Source: Hetaerina americana
Lineage: Eukaryota; Arthropoda; Insecta; Odonata; Calopterygidae
Assembly: GCA_022747635.1 (NCBI GenBank)
Contig: JAKTNV010000190.1
Span: 186,001-250,000, forward strand
DNA length: 64,000 nt
Reading direction: 5' to 3'
Of the stretch, positions 34,236-45,167 are shown in pieces (positions within the stretch are counted from its first letter, which is position 1; each line of letters opens with the position of its first letter). The translations under genes and the position numbers were made by a program. The notes below the pieces were generated by a model, which saw only the letters and a program-made list of their open reading frames with translations, had not been told where the DNA came from and searched no databases.

Positions 34236-35084
34236 ATTCATCTGCTTTGTCAACTAATTAGATTAAAAATTCTATTATCGAATAAGGACGCTGCAGGCGA
34301 CTTAACATCAAGACATTTCCCAACGCTGACCGAATATAGACACCTATTCTGTCAGTGTTGTGCACCTTTCTCGTTCACCTATTGGTTCCTGATTTCGAAT
34401 GTTTCATCTAGCTATGGCCTGGCATTAGTCACAAACGTTACAGCGTGATTTAAGTCGTGTTTGCCATGAAAGGCGTGCGTAGGTGGGGCTGGTTTCAGAG
34501 CGATAGGAAAATCAAGGGAAAAATTTCGCAACGGATTTCGTCCGTTTGAAAAGAAATCGCTTTGCAATATTCTACACTTTTATTGCAATACTGCAATTAA
34601 GTTACGATATTTATACTTCTTGGTATTTCAACAAATGTGTGACAAATTACAATGTAATAATATTACGAAGTCTTAATGTCACATGTTCTACCGAAGAAAA
34701 CAATATGCGAGTATTCCTTCATCCGGACACCGATACTTAATGCTTCGGGAGAAAAGACTGTACTAATCTAACAGGTTTACCTCTGATTGCTCAGAACTCA
34801 AGTGCGTGTGTGTGTGGGTGAGTGTGTGTGTACTCCCAAATAGGTCAGAGAATTTACTCTTGCAATTCCACTGACCAAGAAGCCAGGAATTTTGATACTG
34901 AATATTAAGCATGGCAGCTGTATCGAAATGGTAAATTTAATTAATATAGACTTAAAAGGCATATTTTTTCATCCTCGAAATGAACTGATTCAGGAGAGAT
35001 GCGGGGGAAGACAGAAAAACTTCAACTGCATCGCTTATAATATATCTGCCCCTCATTCATCTTAGACAACATGCAATTCCCATG
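34236..35084. other. No gene seen; short GT-rich tract
   Basis: AT-rich DNA with a GT-rich microsatellite-like stretch at about 34804-34832. Nothing else recognised. Confidence 0.55.
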
Positions 35085-35665
35085 CCTTTTCGCTTCACTT
35101 TTACGTCTAACCAACCAACAAATTCTTGCCAATTTGCACCCACAGAGGCATAGCATTCATAGAAAAGTCTTTTCAACTAACACGCATGCTAATAATTATA
35201 TCATCAAATAACATACACATGCACCTATGAATATACCTTATGTCAATGCAACGTTTAATCTCGTCCTGACTTGGAAATGAAATGTCTTTATTGTTCCTAT
35301 AGTGACATTGGTTTCTTCCTATTATGATTACTGATTGTCCGGGGAAAGAACGAGTATGTGTATATACGTGTATATGTCTTGGAATCTCTTATCTTATTAT
35401 CTTTGTGATCCGATCCACCTAAATAGCGTGGGGCCATAATAACTCCTTTAGGGTCATTGTTGAACTCGTTTGTTTTGAACCTTTCTTCAAGCCTTAAGTC
35501 TCGCTTGTTCTCTTCGCACTTTAAGTGGCTCCCAGCTGAATTCCTCTTAAAGGCCTGACGAACCTGGCGGATTTTCAATGGACTTTATCTAATTCTTTCG
35601 GCCTAACTTTCTCCCAAATACTTGCGGCATATTCCGAATGAGCAACTTCCATCTGATCTCATTTT
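35085..35665 (-). mobile_element. CR1/Jockey-type LINE, ORF2 C-terminus and 3' UTR
   Basis: The minus strand encodes LRLEERFKTNEFNNDPKGV, APRYLGGSDHKDNKIRDS and YTYSFFPRTISNHN, the conserved C-terminal SFFPRTI-x-x-HN ending. The 3' UTR follows (AATAAAGACATTTCATTTCC in minus sense), colinear with the copy at 29.4-30.2 kb. The terminal stem-loop is not present next to it, so the copy is truncated at both ends. Confidence 0.75.
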
Positions 35666-37479
35666 CACCCTAAATCACAGCTATGAGTGGCGACGTGTTC
35701 AAGGCTTGTTCACCACAATCTTATTTCAGAGGGGAATTCGATGAGTATGACAACTGGTGGGGGGAAAAGTGGAGGAGGGCTTGCGAGAGCTCCCTGGGAG
35801 TGTGGGCCGCACCTTAAGGGTGGGGACGACGCCGGGAATTGCAGTCACCCAAAAGGCGCGGAAGCGAAGCGTCGGCTCACCATTGAAGGCCACTCCAGAC
35901 GAGCGGGGAGAGGATAAAGCCCTGGGGCAATTACGAGCTCGTAAGTGCTCAACCAAAAAATTCGAAAAACTCAAAAACTATGATGTTTGTATCTTAAAAT
36001 CTAAAGCATACTGTACTTACTGTGCATGTAAAATTCATTATATAGTTAACTAGTGTTCTCGGCAAAAGGGGAACTAAGATTCAAAGGAATCCCCAATTTA
36101 CTGTGAAGTAAAATGAAATGTGGACCCAGGAAACCATTGGTCACATGAGTCAAAAAATTAAAATTAAATGATTAGTGCCCAACCAAAACATTCGAAATAC
36201 TCGAAAACTAACGAATGATATTTCTAAGATGTCCGGCAAAATCCGGAAATAAACATTTTTACTGGAAATTTAACTTGCAAGATGATCAAATATATATTCC
36301 AGTTTTCCTTTCAACTAAAGTTTACTGTAACTTTTTTAATAGTAATTTATTGAAAATGTCAATAGTTCTTCAGAGTCCAGCCTGCTCTCACCGCACTCAC
36401 GCACGCACGCCGCTGACCATATGCCAAATAATTCACCGCCCTGAACGAAGTAACCGCCGCCGCCCGCCCGCCGGACGGCCGGGGAGCCTTGGCAGGCAGG
36501 CACAGCGACCCTCTTGGAAGGCCCGCGGGATACCGACTGAACTGCGTTTATACAACTAATGCGTAAGTATTTAGGCAATGAATTGGTTAATGCGCTGAAC
36601 AGGTATTTAACCCAGCTAGAATTGGAATTCCTTGTCTTCGATTTCTTTTTTTCAATGAAGAATTGAAAGCATTATTCGCGGCACAGGCAAGACGAATCCA
36701 TTCCTCATTTCCTATTTGTATAAGATTAGAAAATTAAACCTAAGTCGGATTGTTTGCCTAAGTAAATGCGAAATTTGATGATTAAAAATTTTCTAATTCA
36801 GCAACACACTTGGAGATATTGCCAAACTAGGATCTGATCGCAGAGGGTCTCCCCCGGAGGAGCAGGTGGCCGTCCACCGGAGGAGCCGCCCTTCCCCGGG
36901 GTGCGACGCAATCCTCTGCCGGGAAGCCAAAGGGAAGGGGGCCCTTCCTCTCCCACACCTAAGCCACATGCCGAGTGTGTGCCGGGGAGGGAGGGAGAGG
37001 GGACCCGCGCCCCGGAGATCCGAGCGGGAATTCCGTGGGCGGCCCGAGATCTGGGCCGACTCGTCAACCTCTAAGGGGGCGTGATCATCCGGCTTCCGAC
37101 GCCAGGCCACCGCACGGCCGGCCCTGGCGATCCAAGCGGCGACAAGGGCTTCTTCGAAACCGGAGGATGCCACACACGCCCACCCCCCCTCCCCTTCCTA
37201 CCAGCACATCGAAGCCTCCAAGTTGAGCACTAACTCCTCATCGAGCCACTTACTTCGATTAACGATCCTAATCGTCCCAAGCATGAACGTCTGGACCCGT
37301 GCAATCGGATCATTGGTTTAAAATGAGAATACACATCCAAACAAAAATGCAGGGCGTTTAAAAATGAATGTATGGGTTTTAAAATTTTCTTTTTCTGTGA
37401 TACAACTATTAACTGGTGTTTCTTATTTTGATCCGCTAAATCTCTTGGCTCTTTCCTCAATTGGAAGAAGCTGAACCAA
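35666..37479. other. No gene seen; diverged direct repeat; GC-rich island
   Basis: A ~60-bp imperfect direct repeat (AAGTGCTCAACCAAAAAATT at about 35945 and TAGTGCCCAACCAAAACATT at about 36174) is separated by about 230 bp. The GC-rich island at 36840-37200 has overlapping frames on both strands without family match. A CGCACGC-type short repeat lies at about 36396-36412. Confidence 0.5.
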
Positions 37480-38100
37480 AGAGGCTTAATCGGCAGCAAG
37501 ATGGCGCGCCGCCTCACTGACATAACCACTGATATAGCTACAGTACTTGATTGGTCAAACGACGTCGTATCCGACGTCGTGGATTACAGAGCTTGGTTCG
37601 CATGGTCTCCGCGTCCATCCGATCTCTCACGCCACGTGATTTTTACCTTAGGTTGTTCATTAAGGATCAAAAGTGTACGTGCCTCCGTTAACAAAATAGC
37701 TCAACTACCCAACTTAAGAAACGGAATTGAAGCAGTCTTTGCAACAATAACTCCTGATTACACACTGATCAAGGTTTGGAAAGAACTCGACTTATCGACT
37801 CGATGTGCGCCGAGTGAAAATTGGTGCTCGCATTGAACACTTGCAGGAAAAACTGTTTGAGTTGCTCTTTCATTTAATGCATAATTTATAATTGTAAATT
37901 AAACGTGACTAACACTATTCAGGAATTTTTCTCGGGTTTCCAACCGGGTCAGGTTTCGGAGTACCGGTACTCCGGAACCTGACCCGGTTGGAAACCCGAG
38001 AAAAATTCCTGAATACTATTCGCCGGGAAAGCCTGAGATCCTTCGTGACTAACACTATAAAGGCTAACAAATACCAATATTCATTTTGATAAACCCTGTA
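37480..38100 (+). mobile_element. Tc1/mariner-superfamily (DDE_3-like) transposon remnant
   Basis: The plus-strand frame 37501-37836 carries the end of a DDE transposase: FAWSPRPSDLS (equivalent of WPPRSPDL), then LPNLRNGIEAVFATITPD and TLIKVWKELDL, followed by a degraded C-terminus. The catalytic Asp/Glu after SPDL is lost. A terminal sequence TTTTGATAAACCCTGTA at 38084-38100 resembles the end of such elements (ACAGGG in reverse). The 5' part is missing. Its 3' region is interrupted by the palindromic insertion described next. Confidence 0.65.
37916..38015. repeat. 100-bp near-perfect palindrome with flanking 15-bp direct repeats
   Basis: Arms 37916-37965 and 37966-38015 are reverse complements with one mismatch (T at 37956 opposite G at 37975) and no spacer; the centre is GTACC|GGTAC. 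The direct repeat CGTGACTAACACTAT occurs exactly at 37904-37918 and 38044-38058. The palindrome plus ~28 bp (37919-38043) therefore looks like an insertion with a 15-bp target-site duplication. The right arm holds a B-box-like CCGGTTGGAAACCC, so a tRNA-SINE origin is possible but unproven. Confidence 0.92.
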
Positions 38101-39054
38101 TGATAGGATGTGTTGTACTGGCCACATCAGGTGCGCATGACTTAAAAGGCGATGAATGGCAGAGATTCATGTCCAGCTTCAAATGAGAAGGTTTGGAGGG
38201 GAATGGGAATGCTTTCAACGGATTTGTGCACACGGGTGAGGGGAGAGCGACGCTTCCCCGACCCCCTCCCCCCACTCTACCCACACCCCCCTATTGACTC
38301 CTTGCTCACGAAGCAAAAGACGGGCGTTTCCCCCCCGCGCCCCCACTTGCGCAATAGTCACCCGCAAGACCCCCCCCCCCAGAGGGCCTCTCCTCACGAG
38401 AGAGAGAGAGGGGGCCATCCCACGCGCGTGGACGCCGAGGGCCCCTTGTGGGCGAGACACCTCTTCCCTGGGAAGGCAAGAATTCCCGCTTTTCCATTCG
38501 TCTTCCCTCGCCTGACTCCATTCTCTAACCTCGCTGTCCGCAGTCTAACTAATGCGCGGCAATGAATTCTACGGAGTAACTGAAAGGTGACACTGCTTAT
38601 TAGTCATCTGGGAACGAGTTAAGTAACACGGAACGAGGACAAAGTGCCAAATCTTCGAAGGGCATAATAAAGATAGGGTCCGCCTACCAGAAACCTACGT
38701 AGAGTAAAAGGTAATGGAAATTATACCATTCCCATTCCAGCTATTCCACCAATTCAATGCATGTTTAGGACGATCCCCTAACGACTGTCATGATCTACAC
38801 ATCGCGTGAGACGTCTCATCTTTACACGACGACATTATCCCCTTTTTCAATCCATCCACTGTGCCATTCGACCGTCCAAGAGGCGTCCAACCTCCTATTC
38901 TCTTCCTTCCTCTTCCCTCGCTTCGCATCTCCTCTCTCACTTTGCCTCTCAATATACTCCAACTTCCCCATGCTATTCTCCCTGCCCAATTAATCCTTCC
39001 CCACTCCTCTCTTCCCACACGAGCTCACTCCAAAACTATTAATTAAAATTAGGT
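38101..39054. other. No gene seen; GC-rich island
   Basis: GC-rich at 38215-38520 with C runs (38370-38381) and a (GA)n patch near 38398-38411. A pyrimidine-rich stretch lies at 38820-39020. Open frames overlap on both strands and are low-complexity. Confidence 0.5.
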
Positions 39055-39105
39055 CTGGTGTGCATTCACACCCTCTGCCACACACCCTAGCTGTTGCTCG
39101 AAAGA
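39055..39105 (+). mobile_element. LINE 3' terminal fragment
   Basis: About 50 bp matching the LINE end: GTCTGGTGTGCATTCACACC, then CTCTGCCACACACCCTAGC. The returning strand of the stem-loop is degraded. Confidence 0.5.
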
Positions 39106-39397
39106 TACAAAATATTTTTAAAAAATCATTTCCAAATCAAAGCACAGCTGGTCAGACGTTTTAAAGTCGTGACCATTTCATCATAAATGTGTGAGAAATT
39201 AGTGTGATGACTAATTATTCTTGGCTCGGTAATCATTTGAATAACCTTCTCCTCTTCTTCTTCCCTGGTTTATCCATTTCTTGCGAACTTTTGCTCACCT
39301 TTTTAGGTGAGCAAAAACTAAAAAAAATCAAAAACTCCTCGTTTTTCATCCAGCATTTGAACTCATTAATAAAATGTGACTTCATAAATACCAATGG

Positions 39398-39523
39398 AAC
39401 AATTTCAGAGAGTAAAAATAATTCGCCTTGATTGGGATGTTGGCTAAAGCACTCGACCGGATATTGAGGGATCTGGGTTCGTATCCCAGTCAAGGCGAAT
39501 GATTTTTACTCTCTGAAATTGTT
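39398..39523 (+). repeat. Fold-back repeat enclosing a tRNA-like sequence
   Basis: Arms 39398-39437 and 39484-39523 are 40-bp reverse complements with two mismatches. The 46-nt loop plus arm edges contain a tRNA-like segment: A-box-like TTGGCTAAAGCACTCG and a strong T-arm CTGGGTTCGTATCCCAG with a 5-bp stem and B box (39476-39492). The sequence right of the B box (TCAAGGCGAATGATTTTTAC) is the part that is duplicated in inverse on the left. It resembles a SINE head whose downstream body has been copied back on itself. Confidence 0.88.
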
Positions 39524-39884
39524 GCATTGAAATGCACATTAGCGGATGACTCCGTTAAAAGTTATTGTTGCGGCATCTCCCGCAGTTTCTTTGGAATTCA
39601 TAAATTCCGTTCCGATTGTAAGCCGATGCGAGCAATATTATTTGCACTGGATATCAAAACTTTCTCAGGTACCGATGGTGCTTTGAGCAGTTGGGCCGAG
39701 ATTGACATCGCAACATTTACATCTCCACTTATGGGTAGCTCAAATGTTGCGGCCTCACTTTCAAAAAGCACAATGTTACGGTGGATAAAATTTCTCGCTA
39801 CTGAAATCCACCCTCAGGCTAGCCACGAAATGGAACAGAAATCACGAAAACATGCCATTCATAGCCTTCTGCATGTCACGCAGC
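39524..39884. other. No recognised gene
   Basis: An open plus-strand frame (39527-39898, 123 aa) contains Asp/Ser-rich sequence (SGTDGALSSWAEIDIATF) that looks more protein-like than most of the window. I cannot assign it to a family, and it runs into the next MarD copy. It may be a fragment of an unidentified old transposon. Confidence 0.35.
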
Positions 39885-40452
39885 TATGGTTTGTGTGAAA
39901 GGTAATGGGAGAGGTTTCGGAAAAATTGATTCATTTCAGATGTTGCTAAAATGCCTCAACACTCTTCAAAGTACATCCCTTGAGAGCGTCGACACACTTT
40001 TGCCAGAGAGGCTTTTCCACGACTCGTGGCTCCCTCTTTGGCGGATTCCGGGAGGCTTTTAAGGGCGCGCGTACTTAGACGGTACTTGGGGTCCCATGGT
40101 GGCAGTGTCCTTGGAGGGAGGAAGGATTTAACTTGTGGGAATAGGAATAATAGTCTGCTGATGCCAAGTCTCCACTTTAAGTGGGTTGGGGAATCGTCGC
40201 GATGTCGTTGCAGAAGGTCTTCGCAAGCAGACATTCGACTCTGTTCTTGGTTGTCCGTCAAGACCTTCGGGATGAGTTCAGCGCAGATCTTTTGTATCGC
40301 CAAATTTTCAGTGATAATGCCGTGCACTGTCATCTAATCATTGCCAATAATACGATATGCGATCATGCTCACACTTAACATACGCGATCATAATTCAACA
40401 CTTCACGCACACTTCATGAAAAATTTTTAGCGATACTTTTAATGCAAACCTT
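39885..40452 (-). mobile_element. MarD copy 6
   Basis: The minus strand shows TVHGIITENLAIQKICAEL, then CEDLLQRHRDDSP, then after frame changes the end block KVCRRSQGMYFEEC, which matches the YFE-type C-terminus of mariner transposases. The ends are ATGGTTTGTGTGAAAGGTAA and GATACTTTTAATGCAAACCTT, the second in overlapping pieces. Confidence 0.8.
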
Positions 40453-41582
40453 TTACACCCTTCTGAATCAAGAAAATTAAGGGAGGTCGGAGGAGAGCAT
40501 CCTTGGTGCTTTCAGCCAGTGTCGTCTCTCTTATGGTTCGCAGCCGCGGTCATTATCACTCCAAACATCACTCGAAAGGCGAATAAAAATTCAGTGCCTA
40601 TTTCCGGCAAACACGACCCGTTCGAGACGTCCGTCCGTGATCACTTCAACAATGTTTGTCACTGAGACTCGTTTTTCCTGCGGAGGGCGGTGGGGGAGGT
40701 GATGTGATGTAGCGGAATCCAATCCCGATGCAAAAAACAAAGATTTCGGTATTCAAGCCCACACCCCATTCCCTAAGCGGGCCGCGGGTGTCCTGGTTGG
40801 GTGCGGTTATAGCCACCTCACTCCCTCCCCCCGGGGCGCAATTTGGGGCGAAATTGGGCCCGGGTGCCGGTGGTTCGGGCGACGGGCACCCGTCCGGAAA
40901 TTTGGTCGCACGGTTCATGTCGCGCGTTCGCGTAGTCCGACCGAAAAAGTTTACCCCTCCCCCTGGAGTCCCCCCAACCCTCTGGGTCCTCCCCTCTGAC
41001 GTGGGCGCGCGAAGGATTCCCGCGTGGGAGAACATCCCCCCCTCTCCCCTCCCTTCTCCTCCCCTATTCACATCCCCCATTCCTCCTCCGCTCCAGCCCC
41101 ACGCATCACCACGCCTATCGGTGCACATGTTTCCCAAAGGACTGGGCATTGCCATAATTTGACCCCATGGGGGTCGGCGGGAGCACCCCGCTCCTATTGT
41201 GGGCGGGAAACAAATAAATGCATGGATATTTTGAAATTACACAGTATTTTACTCTAGAGGGGAGTTTAGATCTTCGTACTCAGTCCTTATAAGGCGTTCT
41301 TGAGATATTTGGACCGCCTGATCGAGCAAGAGAGGTCTTCAAGGCGCGTATGTATGTATTCACCTGACAATTGAAAACTCAATTCAACATTTTTATGGCA
41401 CGGGCATTTTAGTTGCTTAAAAAATACGATTGAATTCCAAATGATGACTTTCAAAATGGTTGGAATCCACGACCCTATAGTAAAAGCCGCCAAATCTTAG
41501 AAACCGGATTCAATTCCCAAATTAATTCTCATCAGCATCAGATTATCTTTCTCGACTGTTCATATAGGTTAGTATGATAATA
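40453..41582. other. No gene seen; GC-rich island at about 40670-41130
   Basis: Asymmetric C-rich plus strand with overlapping 144-169-aa frames on opposite strands (40646-41162), both Pro/Gly/Arg-rich. The mirror-image open frames are what a GC-skewed noncoding island produces. Confidence 0.5.
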
Positions 41583-42372
41583 CGAGGGCCGTCCAGAAAG
41601 TAACCACGTCTTGTAGCGTGAGAATTAGAGGAAGAGGGAGCCGAATGGTCCGTGTATTGACTCACTCACACAGTTGGTCACTACACGCCTCGAACTGCAG
41701 TGGTCGAAAGGACGCGCTGCTTGACAATTTTGTCCAATATCCAGCCAAAATGAACAATAGAACTGAAATTCCCGCCAAATGTGAAGTCCGTTCAGTGATG
41801 AGGTTTTTGCTGATAAAAAAACTTCAAAGCTGCTGGCATGCATCATAGGGAAATTTGTGCACTCTATGGACCAAATGGCAATGGGTGACAATGAGAGTTG
41901 TGCGTCAGTGTTGTCATTCGTTTAAGAGTGAACGGACAAATGTCTATTATGGTGATGACGACAGAAGTGGACGCCCCCGCCTGTGGTGAACAATGAATTG
42001 CACCTGGAAATTGATGCAAAAGTTAGTTAAAACTGGCGTTTAGCGATATCTGTAATCTCTATAAAGTTTTCTTCCACAGATTGCTACGACTCTGTTGCAC
42101 GGAAACACGACTGGAAAGATAGGTTGCTACATGTTTTGTGCTCCTATCGACGAGGAACTTCAAGAGATGCCGTGTCATCCGATTGCTGCGATCTTAGGCG
42201 GCAGAATATATGTCGAAGGAATTTGAAAACTATTTCAGAGATATGACCAATGTTTAAATCTGTTTTGACACATGTGTACATGAAGTAGTAGAGATATGTA
42301 GTTTGCAGATTCTGTGCCTATTCCAGTGTTTTGTTTATATCATAACGTAGAATACTTTCTGGACAGTCCTCG
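41583..42372 (+). mobile_element. Decayed, internally deleted mariner
   Basis: Terminal inverted repeats CGAGGGCCGTCCAGAAAGTA (left) and TACTTTCTGGACAGTCCTCG (right) bound about 790 bp. The N-terminus starts near 41750 with MNNRTEIPAKCEVRSVMRFL. After frame changes it continues through a GDDDRSGRP-like stretch (about 41951-41978). The C-terminal YVEGI-KLFQRYDQCLNLF (about 42212-42262) follows the internal deletion. TIRs and protein place it in the same subfamily as the 753-bp elements at 50.5 and 62.6 kb. It is an older, independently deleted relative. Confidence 0.85.
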
Positions 42373-43284
42373 CGAGTGAATAGTGTCCACGTGAGGGAGG
42401 AATGGAAACGTCTTCCGTCTCTCAAAGGATAGCTATGGGAAGATCTCGCCACTGGATTTCTTTTTCTTTGCATGTCACACATTTCATATATGATCCTAAA
42501 ACACTACAAATGCTAAACAGTCTCACCCATCGTTACGTTAAATTGAGTGAGAGTTGACCTATTTCCATCAAAATAACAACAGCGCCCCACAGCCGCAGAA
42601 GGGAGTTTGAAAGGTAAGCGATTTCATTGAAGATCACTGCGGTGTCATCTTAGACAAATTATTAGTAATGATAAGGAGTGATAGAAGAATATCTCATCAT
42701 AACATATGCATCGTATCAATGCTTAACGATCAAATGCATGCCGTATATTCTCTCTGTTCTTCCTCCCACGCACGTAGAACGCTTTTTGCTTCCCACCGCG
42801 GCCTACAATATTCCACATCCGCTCAATATTTCTTACGTTCACTCTCCTCTTTCGTCTCAGTCTCGGCAACAACTTTCTCTCTTCCCCGACCACGCACGCC
42901 TCTTCCGCCGCGGCCCACGTCTCCCCCATTCCATTTCCCCGGCAACCCCGGGGCCCCACACCAACCACATCCCAAAACGGCTCCAATCTACAGTATGCTC
43001 ATCCACTTTCATCACTGACATTACTTCGGAAATGCAGACTACTGCCCTCCTTATCAAAGTTATCACGAACCTATTCTCGAAGTGCTAACCCACAATTGAT
43101 TCCACCTATTACTTCAATCATGTAATTGCTTCTGTTGCTCGTATTTTCCTTACCACCACGCCCCATTTTGATCATATGGCCAAAACACCTGAACAATTTC
43201 AGTGACTTCAACCCAGTGGTGATGACTGTTTTCCAACGCCTACGTGGATTTTTCGTTCGTTCCGAACGCCTACTGCGTCTAAAA
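42373..43284. other. No gene seen
   Basis: Mixed sequence. Open frames at 42668-43088 overlap in two plus frames and one minus frame, are Pro/Ser/His-rich and match nothing known. Confidence 0.5.
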
Positions 43285-43455
43285 TACCGTAATACAAAGT
43301 GTAGACTCGATTAAATATCTACGCGTTACCCACACTCAACGATCTCTCATGAGTGAAACACGTACCAAGAATACGCGGACAAGCTAACAAAAATTTAGAA
43401 TTTATTAGGAAAGTACTGGGCAAATGTGATGAAAAGGTCAAAGAGAAATATAAGT
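43285..43455 (+). mobile_element. CR1/Jockey-type LINE internal fragment
   Basis: Homologous to the LINE segment at 45.6-45.8 kb (minus). It shows VKYLGV-like remnants (CGATTAAATATCTACGCGTT), the block CATGAGTGAAACACGTAC, and the codons for KVLGKCDEKVKEK at about 43408-43447. Truncated on both sides. Confidence 0.6.
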
Positions 43456-44235
43456 AGACACACACCCTAGAAAGAAGCTTTTAGTATACCGTTTATAGGG
43501 TAGTAACGTATTCATTTCTTTTTGGACGTTAAAATTAGTACCCTTTCTGCTTATTAAGAGTCTCATTACTTTGGTAACACCTCGATAATGCCTTCTTTTC
43601 CATATCAACTTCAACAATTGAGACTGTAGAGCGATTGATGCCAGCCTTCCGGTGTCAGAGAAGAAAGCAATCCATGGCATCACTCCTCGGTATCGAATGG
43701 ATTTCGTCACAAAGTCACACTCGGCTAGCACAAGCAACCACCCCTTAAGAAAACCAAACAAGGATGTCAAACTGCTTCAGACATCCTTCGTCAACAATCC
43801 CTCGGGAGTTCCCGCTGCACCCGACCGCTCCCCTTTTCGAAAGACGCTGCTCCTCCAAGCCTGTGGGCCTTATTACCGCTCGGAATTTCGTCCCGTGATG
43901 TAAAAAATGACCGAGATGATACCTTGCACAGAGAGGATCATACCAACAATTGTTTCAATCGAGGGAGCAATTGATATCTTCCGAATTGAGATTTCACATT
44001 ACGAGGGGAAAAAACAAAGTTATTGCTGATCACAAAAATCTTCTACAGAAATATTACTTATGCGAAGGGCATTTCAAAAAAGGGTCTTGTATCTACAAAA
44101 TTGTAAAAACCCAATTTTCGTCCGTGGATAGAAAACAATTCTTCACATGAATTGTCAAACCAGGGTGCCGTCTACACACGGTCGCCTCTTTTCACGTCAA
44201 ATTTTTTATTTCATACATCGTATCCCGAAAAATGG
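43456..44235. other. No gene recognised
   Basis: AT-rich; a 110-aa minus-strand frame (43438-43770) and 83-aa plus frame (43652-43903) have no family match. It may include the unrecognised upstream part of the neighbouring RTE-like LINE. Confidence 0.4.
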
Positions 44236-45163
44236 AAGAAAAATAGAAGCCAAAATAAACAAAGGACTAAGACAAGGATGAAACCTCTCGCCAGAAATAT
44301 TCTAAGTATACCTGTAAGAGGCAATAAAGGTAGTACAGGAATTGGGTATGAAAGGAATCAAGGTAAATAGAGAAGAAATCAACATGCTCCGGTTGGCAGA
44401 TGACATCGCAGTAGTGGCGGAAACGCGAGAGGACCTGCCAGCAACTCTTAATTGCTATGGATCAATAGCTGGGGGAATGTAATATGAACATCAACAAGAA
44501 GAAAACTATTATCCTCGTGCGTGGAAGAGAGAAGCTGAATGCAGATATCACCATTCGAGGAGTGAAACTAGAGCAAGTGGAATCCTTCATCTCCCTGGAT
44601 AGCAGCATAACATGGGATCGACCGACACCAACCGAAGATTAGCCCAAGCTAAGAATGAATGCATTCATGAAGAAGAGGCAATTACCATGTTCAAAGAACC
44701 AACGACTGGAAACAAGGAAGCAATTCGTCAAGACTTTCGTGTGGAGCATGGCGCTCTATGGTTCCGAGACTTGGAATATTGGAAAAGTGGACCAGAGAAG
44801 AATGGAAGCCTTTGAAAAATGGTGCTGGAGGAGAATGCTGAAGATTAAATGGACAGACAAAGTAAGGAACGAGGAACTATATAGAGGAGCAGAAGATGAT
44901 AGGACCATATGGAGAACTCTACGGCAAAGAAGAACTAGATGGATTGGACACACATTGTGACACAATGGATTGATTAGGAATGTAGTAGAAGGAAAAATAG
45001 AAAGGGAGATTCCACGAGGAAGACCAAGAGACATGTCAATTAAAAAGGAAATAAAACAGAGACGGTATCAGGGATAGAGGAAATTGGCATTGAATAGAGT
45101 AGAATGGAGGGATGCACTAAACCACTCCTAGAATTGAAATACTATTGATGATGATGATGACAT
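44236..45163 (+). mobile_element. RTE-like LINE, 3' half, inactive
   Basis: Frames, with shifts, read INKGLRQG (RT motif B region) and KVNREEINMLRLADDIAVVA, where RLADD replaces the usual FADD. Then come MNINKKKTIILVRGREKL, VKLEQVESFISLDSSIT, LETRKQFVKTFVWSMALYG, SETWNIGKVDQRRMEAFEKW, CWRRMLKIKWTDKVRNEEL and RRTRWIGHTL. This is the typical C-terminal domain of insect endonuclease-reverse transcriptase LINEs usually placed near RTE. It ends with a (TGA)n microsatellite tail at about 45147-45161. The clade assignment is tentative. Confidence 0.78.
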
Positions 45164-45167
45164 GGTA

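Noticed and set aside
33864..34448. 194-codon open frame on the plus strand
   Set aside because: It reads through a reversed LINE terminal stem-loop at 34110-34235, so it is a chance frame over repeat sequence.
39433..39495. Functional tRNA gene
   Set aside because: The T arm is good, but the acceptor stem and anticodon arm do not form and the 5' part belongs to an inverted repeat. It is a tRNA-like SINE relic.
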